Origin: Methanocalculus alkaliphilus | Lineage (GTDB): Archaea; Halobacteriota; Methanomicrobia; Methanomicrobiales; Methanocorpusculaceae | Assembly (NCBI RefSeq): GCF_024170505.1 | Contig: NZ_JALJYG010000002.1 | Location: 62,001-126,000, forward strand | Length of the DNA: 64,000 nucleotides | Direction of reading: 5' to 3' | Part shown: one piece after another, positions 60,091 to 64,000 of the stretch | Position numbering within the stretch: the stretch's first letter is position 1 | Layout of the letters: each line of letters opens with the position of its first letter | Translations under genes and position numbers: made by a program | The notes under the pieces: model-generated | Database searches by the model: none | Told to the model about the DNA's origin: nothing | What the model saw: only the letters and a program-made list of their open reading frames with translations

Positions 60091-61407
60091 ATGGATATTG
60101 AAGGATATGTGCGGAGGCATATGCATTCCGGTATCAGCGATGATGACCTTGCAGCCCGCCTCCGTGACCGGATCCTTGAGATTAAAGAGGTCCCGTCAGA
60201 CTATGCAGAAGCATTCGCACGAGCGGCGATAGAAGAGGTCAGGATCACCAGCAACCTCAGCGGCGATCTCTTCACGTACGAGAAGGCCGGTATCTCCATG
60301 GGAGCATTCGGCGTCGGATCAAGGGGGACCGGTGATTTTTATGCGCACCGGAAGATTGCAGAGATCATCGGGGAGACCGGCGCATCCGTCGGGGTCTCCG
60401 AGATGGATGACGGCGGGGTTGTCCCGGCAGGCGGACAGTTCATCATCACAACCGTCGATGGGATGCACTCCCGCCTCTCCGACTACCCCTTCCTCGCAGG
60501 ATTCCATGCGACCCGCGCCACCCTCCGTGATGTATATGTGATGGGCGCACGGCCGGTCGGGCTCATCTCCGACATCCATGTCGCAGATGACGGCGATGTC
60601 GCCAGGATCTTCGACTATACCGCAGGGATCACCGCCGTCGGAGAAGCACTTAATGTCCCCCTCATCGCCGGTTCCACCCTCAGAATCGGTGGCGATATGG
60701 TCATCGGCGACCGGATGACCGGATGTGTCGGGGTTGTCGGGGTTGCCGATCATATCACCGCCCGCCGCCAGATTCAGCCAGGCGACCTCTTTCTGATGAC
60801 CGAAGGAGCTGGCGGAGGAACCATCGCTACCGCAGCGATCTACTCCGGCAATGCAGAAGTCGTCGAAGAGACGATCAACCTCCATTTCCTCCATGCCTGC
60901 GACGCCCTCATCCGGGATGCCGTATTCCCGGAGATCCATGCGATGACCGATGTCACCAACGGGGGTCTCCGTGGCGATGTCTTTGAGATGGCAGAGACCG
61001 CAGGATGCCGGATCATCATCGAAGAGGAGAAGCTCCGTAGTCTTGTCAATCCCCGTGTCCTCGCACTCCTCGACAAACTTGGTATCGACTATCTTGGCGT
61101 CTCGCTCGACTCGCTCCTTGTTGTTGTGCCACCTGACGCGGCAGACCGGGTGCTTGAGGTCATCAGGAACCAGGGTGTCGCTGTTGAGATCATCGGCATT
61201 GCAGAAGAGGGAGAGGCGGAATCTGTCCTTAAGAGCGGCGGGAAGGAGGTCGATTTCTCCCCGAAGTTCAGGGAGGCTCCCTATACCCCACTGAAAAAGG
61301 TCGTCGATACACGAACCGGGGACTTTGAGGCGATGAAGAAAGAGGTGGATCGTGCGGCTGCAGCGGCACGGATGAAGAAAGAGAGGATCCTGAAACGGTT
61401 GAGATAG
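60091..61407 (+). CDS. AIR synthase-related protein (PurM/HypE/SelD fold)
   Basis: A 438-residue protein whose central part follows the PurM/HypE/SelD fold: GIGSRG-like GVGSRGTGDFYAHRKIAEIIG, IITTVDGMHSRLSDYPFLAGFHATRATLRDVYVMGARPVGLI, and the second domain with LFLMTEGAGGGTIATAAIYS, MTDVTNGGLRGDVFEMAE. A helical N-terminal extension of ~60 residues and a charged C-terminal helix set it apart from HypE. It may be an ATP-dependent maturation enzyme; the substrate is unknown and no partner is adjacent. Confidence 0.82.
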   Translation: MDIEGYVRRHMHSGISDDDLAARLRDRILEIKEVPSDYAEAFARAAIEEVRITSNLSGDLFTYEKAGISMGAFGVGSRGTGDFYAHRKIAEIIGETGASVGVSEMDDGGVVPAGGQFIITTVDGMHSRLSDYPFLAGFHATRATLRDVYVMGARPVGLISDIHVADDGDVARIFDYTAGITAVGEALNVPLIAGSTLRIGGDMVIGDRMTGCVGVVGVADHITARRQIQPGDLFLMTEGAGGGTIATAAIYSGNAEVVEETINLHFLHACDALIRDAVFPEIHAMTDVTNGGLRGDVFEMAETAGCRIIIEEEKLRSLVNPRVLALLDKLGIDYLGVSLDSLLVVVPPDAADRVLEVIRNQGVAVEIIGIAEEGEAESVLKSGGKEVDFSPKFREAPYTPLKKVVDTRTGDFEAMKKEVDRAAAAARMKKERILKRLR

Positions 61408-61414
61408 ACTCTCC

Positions 61415-62131
61415 CTACTCTTTTCTTCCACTCACACAGACATTGAAGGCGAGGGAGGGGAGATGCTCCTCGATGAACGGCTCTGCCCTCTGTGCCATCG
61501 AGAAGATCCGGGGGGAGAGGGTGTAGTGGGCAAATGAACACCGCCGGGACTCCACATCAACGAACCCGGCTTCCCTGAACATCGCCTCCATCTCACCGCC
61601 GGTATAGTAGTTCTCACCAAAATCCCCGACACCGATCTTCCTGTACCCGATCCGCTCGCCCATCCGGTAAAAGAAGGGGACAAGGAGGGTCATCATATTT
61701 CTGCCGAGCGTGCAGACTGCAATCTTCCCGCCCGGCTTCAGGATACGGTATGCCTCATCAAGCATCAGATCCGGTTCCCGCAGATAGGTAAATGCGAGCA
61801 GGCTTGCGATACTCTCAAAACTCTCATCCTCAAACGGGAGGATATCGGCGGTTCCGACAATAAAGTCGCTCTCAGGACACCGCAGGCGGCCCATCCTGAC
61901 CATCCCGGGCGAGATGTCAAGGCCAACCGCCCGCCCGCCATTCTTCTGATAATGCTCAATAAAAAGTCCGGTTCCACATCCGAGATCGAGGAGAGGCCCG
62001 TCTGCCGAAACCCGATCAAGGACGGTCTGGCTTAAGTGGTGGTGATAGAGCCTCCCCTGCCGGAGATCATACCGCTGATCATAGACCTCTGCCACCTCAT
62101 CATAATGTGCCTGTACCTTTATCCTGCTCAT
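61415..62131 (-). CDS. class I SAM-dependent methyltransferase
   Basis: A 238-residue methyltransferase of the Methyltransf_11/UbiE type: DGPLLDLGCGTGLFIEHYQKNGGRAVGLDISPGMVR is the SAM-binding region, FIVGTADILPFEDESFESIASLLAF follows, and LKPGGKIAVCTLGRN is the post-motif. Small metabolites or quinone-like lipids are the usual substrates. It ends a reverse operon with the RFC-like protein and coenzyme A genes, overlapping the RFC-like gene by four bases. Confidence 0.86.
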   Translation of the reverse strand: MSRIKVQAHYDEVAEVYDQRYDLRQGRLYHHHLSQTVLDRVSADGPLLDLGCGTGLFIEHYQKNGGRAVGLDISPGMVRMGRLRCPESDFIVGTADILPFEDESFESIASLLAFTYLREPDLMLDEAYRILKPGGKIAVCTLGRNMMTLLVPFFYRMGERIGYRKIGVGDFGENYYTGGEMEAMFREAGFVDVESRRCSFAHYTLSPRIFSMAQRAEPFIEEHLPSLAFNVCVSGRKE

Positions 62132-63120
62132 ATCTTCATCTCCGCAAGCCTCGCAAGGAAAGCATTCACCTGGATATATTCATTCCCGGCCTTCCCAAGG
62201 AGCGAGTCGGTCTCAGCCAGAAGGAGTGAGAGTGCCGGAGTTGTGCAGCAGACCCCAAGGACCTTCCTCATCCTTGAGAGGAGATCACGCCCTGAGAGGC
62301 CATACTCGATCATCAGCGTCTCGGCACTCTTCTGGGCAGCGGTATGATCGCCGCGCCGGATCGCCTCAAGGATCACCTCTGCCACCCTGAGTGTCTCGGT
62401 ATCGTCAATATCGCCCGGATCGATCATCTCCCCGGTCTCAACCCCGACCTGAAGGGTCATGATCGCCTTGCGGAGATCCCCACGGACAGAGAAGGCGAGG
62501 AGGTCGAGATCTTCATCCGATATGACTCCGGTCTTCCCTTCCATCGCAAGGATGGCACGAAGCCGCTCTCCGATGAGCGACGGTTCAACCGGGAGGAAGG
62601 AGAGGGGGAGACACCTGGACTGCAGGGGATCGATGAGCGCGGCAGGGCGGGTCGTCACAAAGATGAACCGGCAGGTAGCGCTGTACCGCTCCATCGTCCT
62701 CCTGAGGGCATTCTGTGCCTCCCTGGAGAGGGCGTCCGCCTCATCGAAGATGATTACCCGGAAGGCAGTATTCAATGGCTTGATCGAGGCATGCCACCGG
62801 ACGATATGCTTGAAGTTCGCAAGGACCCCCAGTTCTTTCTTATACAGCGATGTAAACCGGGGATTGGACTCAAGATACGCCCTCCCCTGTGAGAAGAGGG
62901 GGCCGGACTGTATCACCGTCACATTCTCAGAGAAGCGATCCCCATAGAAACCCCGCATGAAGGCATCAAGCATCGTCGTCTTCCCGACACCCCGTGGACC
63001 GGATACGAGCATATGGGGGAATGATCCTTTATCTGCAAATGACCCAAGCTGCCGCCTGACATGATCCTGGCCGGCTATCTCATCCAGCTCCTGCGGCCGG
63101 TACTTCTCAATCCAGAGCAT
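62128..63120 (-). CDS. replication factor C small subunit-like clamp loader ATPase
   Basis: A 330-residue AAA+ clamp loader relative. LWIEKYRPQELDEIAGQDHVRRQL at the start, Walker A GPRGVGKTTMLDAFM, Walker B VIIFDEADALSREAQNALRRTME, and the RFC box LQSRCLPLSF are present. Compared with ordinary RfcS, the region after Walker A has an insert (NVTVIQSGPLFSQGRAYLESNPRFTSLYKKELG) in place of the NASDERG motif. It may be the second small subunit type of Methanomicrobia. It overlaps its neighbours on both sides by a few bases. Confidence 0.83.
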   Translation of the reverse strand: MLWIEKYRPQELDEIAGQDHVRRQLGSFADKGSFPHMLVSGPRGVGKTTMLDAFMRGFYGDRFSENVTVIQSGPLFSQGRAYLESNPRFTSLYKKELGVLANFKHIVRWHASIKPLNTAFRVIIFDEADALSREAQNALRRTMERYSATCRFIFVTTRPAALIDPLQSRCLPLSFLPVEPSLIGERLRAILAMEGKTGVISDEDLDLLAFSVRGDLRKAIMTLQVGVETGEMIDPGDIDDTETLRVAEVILEAIRRGDHTAAQKSAETLMIEYGLSGRDLLSRMRKVLGVCCTTPALSLLLAETDSLLGKAGNEYIQVNAFLARLAEMKI

Positions 63121-63838
63121 CTGCCAGCCTCCGTCTCATTGCTTCCTTCGCCTCTCTAAGAAACTTCGTGTTATCGATTAAAAGAGCCATCTCTTCGGGA
63201 TCCCCCGGAGTCACCAAACGGCATGCCTCCGTCATCGCAGGCAATGCCCTCGTCAGCTCATCAACGATGGTGAGGGTCGCCATCCGGGCTGTCCGGGAGA
63301 GGGGGTTGAGATCGATGGTGATGACGATCTTCCCCATCCTCCGGAGCGCCTCACAACGGTCCCCATCCTCAAGCGGAACAAGAACGACATCTGCCGCACC
63401 GATACCCTTCGGAAGGCAGAGCCCCCGGCCATGCGAGAGGGGGACGAGCCTTTCGTACTCCCCGGAGAGGACCTCGATCCCATGGCCGGAGAGGTAGGTG
63501 GAGATCCGATGTATCCTCTCATCGGTTCTGTGGAAGAGGTTGACCTCAACAGCAGCGCCGGATGCCTCCTGGAGATCCCGGATGGCGGGTGCTGCAAGCG
63601 CGGCGGTATTCCCGTTCACCGAGATGACAGCCCGCCGTGCCGAGATGAGAAGACGGGCAGCAAGCTCTTCCGCTTCTGCCGCGGCCGGAGTCGTCCTCTC
63701 CCCGATGAGATAGTCGAATGCCTCACCCCGCCCGTGGGCCGTCAGCCCTTCAAGGGATGCGATCCCCTCCCGTGCAGCATCTGCAAGCCTCTCCCGTGCG
63801 ACAAGGGAGCGGTATCGCGGGTGATCTGCGGGTATCAT
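63107..63838 (-). CDS. 4-phosphopantoate--beta-alanine ligase (phosphopantothenate synthetase)
   Basis: A 243-residue enzyme of archaeal coenzyme A synthesis that joins 4-phosphopantoate and beta-alanine. It begins IPADHPRYRSLVARERLADAAREGI and has TAHGRGEAFDYLIGERTTPAAAEAE, ISVNGNTAALAAPAIRDL, VEVNLFHRTDERIHRI, GIGAADVVLVPLEDGDRCEAL and TIDLNPLSRTARMA, all diagnostic. It replaces bacterial PanC. It starts in an ATGA overlap with the pantoate kinase gene, which makes its substrate, and ends 14 bases inside the RFC-like gene. Confidence 0.93.
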   Translation of the reverse strand: MIPADHPRYRSLVARERLADAAREGIASLEGLTAHGRGEAFDYLIGERTTPAAAEAEELAARLLISARRAVISVNGNTAALAAPAIRDLQEASGAAVEVNLFHRTDERIHRISTYLSGHGIEVLSGEYERLVPLSHGRGLCLPKGIGAADVVLVPLEDGDRCEALRRMGKIVITIDLNPLSRTARMATLTIVDELTRALPAMTEACRLVTPGDPEEMALLIDNTKFLREAKEAMRRRLADALD

Positions 63839-64000
63839 TCCCGGACCTCCAGAACCGCCGGTCCTGCTTCTGCAATCCCGGTCGGGTATACCTTCCCAAA
63901 CCCGGAGAGGACCGCCTCTGCATCATCTCCGATGGCAAATACACCCTCGCCGAGCATCGTCATACTTGCCGGAACAGAAGCGTCATCACATGCCTGAAGT
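63835..64000 (-). CDS. pantoate kinase, C-terminal end (cut by window edge)
   Basis: The last ~54 codons read LQACDDASVPASMTMLGEGV, then FAIGDDAEAVLSGFGKVYPT and GIAEAGPAVLEVRE, a typical end of archaeal pantoate kinase (GHMP kinase superfamily), in which SMTMLGxxVFA is characteristic. It phosphorylates pantoate before the ligase step of the neighbouring gene. The gene begins beyond 64000. The pairing with the ligase supports the call. Confidence 0.85.
   Translation of the reverse strand, partial: LQACDDASVPASMTMLGEGVFAIGDDAEAVLSGFGKVYPTGIAEAGPAVLEVRE

Noticed and set aside
60319-61431. 370-codon open frame on the reverse strand, antisense to the AIR synthase-related gene
   Set aside because: Its product is a low-complexity, D- and G-rich translation that mirrors a well-conserved forward gene; a shadow frame.
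1-64000. CRISPR arrays, rRNA genes, intact insertion sequences or prophage genes
   Set aside because: Looked for regular spaced repeats, conserved rRNA segments and transposase or phage structural motifs on both strands; none seen.

Overview
The window comes from a hydrogenotrophic methanogenic archaeon, most likely of the order Methanomicrobiales. Three things support this. The information-processing genes are archaeal: PCNA clamp, PriL primase subunit, Alba, S17e, a Cdc48/VAT ATPase and an RFC clamp loader. The enzymes of nickel cofactor F430 synthesis are encoded together with a methanogenesis-marker-9 protein. Many starts look leaderless, with an AT-rich box A about 25 bases upstream of the ATG. 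The genus is not settled by what I can see.

Layout. 1-7.5 kb: moaA (cut by the window edge), rlmE, then a forward block pcn-priL, HD protein-thiN-rps17e-dapA-dapB-ferredoxin-asd-alba (lysine/threonine pathway mixed with housekeeping genes). 7.5-13.2 kb: secreted and membrane proteins of unknown function around an RNase II family gene. 13.2-15.2 kb: an accessory patch next to tRNA-Thr with a RelBE-type and a HicAB toxin-antitoxin pair, decayed remnants of a DUF1156 methyltransferase gene and a DUF499 ATPase gene, and a small frame-disrupted ORF. 15.4-26.6 kb: a TIM-barrel protein, radical SAM protein, hypD, tRNA-Arg, a secreted prealbumin-like protein, secF-secD and carA-carB. 26.6-34.7 kb: two lipoprotein genes (one a transglutaminase-like protein lacking its Cys), argG, a flavin-binding protein, adenine deaminase, a lone cheR and small membrane proteins. 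34.7-42 kb: a long reverse operon nrdG-UPF0200-TIM barrel-rnz-MgtE-PhoU/TrkA_C-DHH/S1. 42-49 kb: thiC behind a palindromic promoter, VAT with an Hsp20, an archaeal class I aldolase, a DUF4143 ATPase and tRNA-Glu. 49-56.6 kb: ilvE, then the F430 genes cfbA-cfbE-cfbD-cfbB facing a divergent operon of marker-9 protein, CitG-like protein and DUF447 protein. 56.6-57.3 kb: a hicBA cassette with a broken hicA, bracketed by two copies of the DUF447 gene tail. 57.3-64 kb: a type IV pilin, an Lrp regulator operon, thiD, an AIR-synthase relative, and a reverse operon of methyltransferase, RFC-like protein, phosphopantothenate synthetase and pantoate kinase (cut by the edge).

How it works together: the window covers much of lysine/threonine entry (dapA, dapB, asd), thiamine (thiN, thiC, thiD, unlinked), archaeal coenzyme A (pantoate kinase plus 4-phosphopantoate-beta-alanine ligase), arginine/pyrimidine (carAB, argG) and the making of coenzyme F430 for methyl-coenzyme M reductase. 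The reductase subunit gene cfbC of F430 synthesis is not in the window.

No CRISPR array, rRNA operon or intact insertion sequence was seen. The most unusual structures are the fossil of a DUF1156/DUF499 locus reduced to its two outer ends, and the hicBA cassette inserted with a duplicated, about 90 percent identical gene tail.
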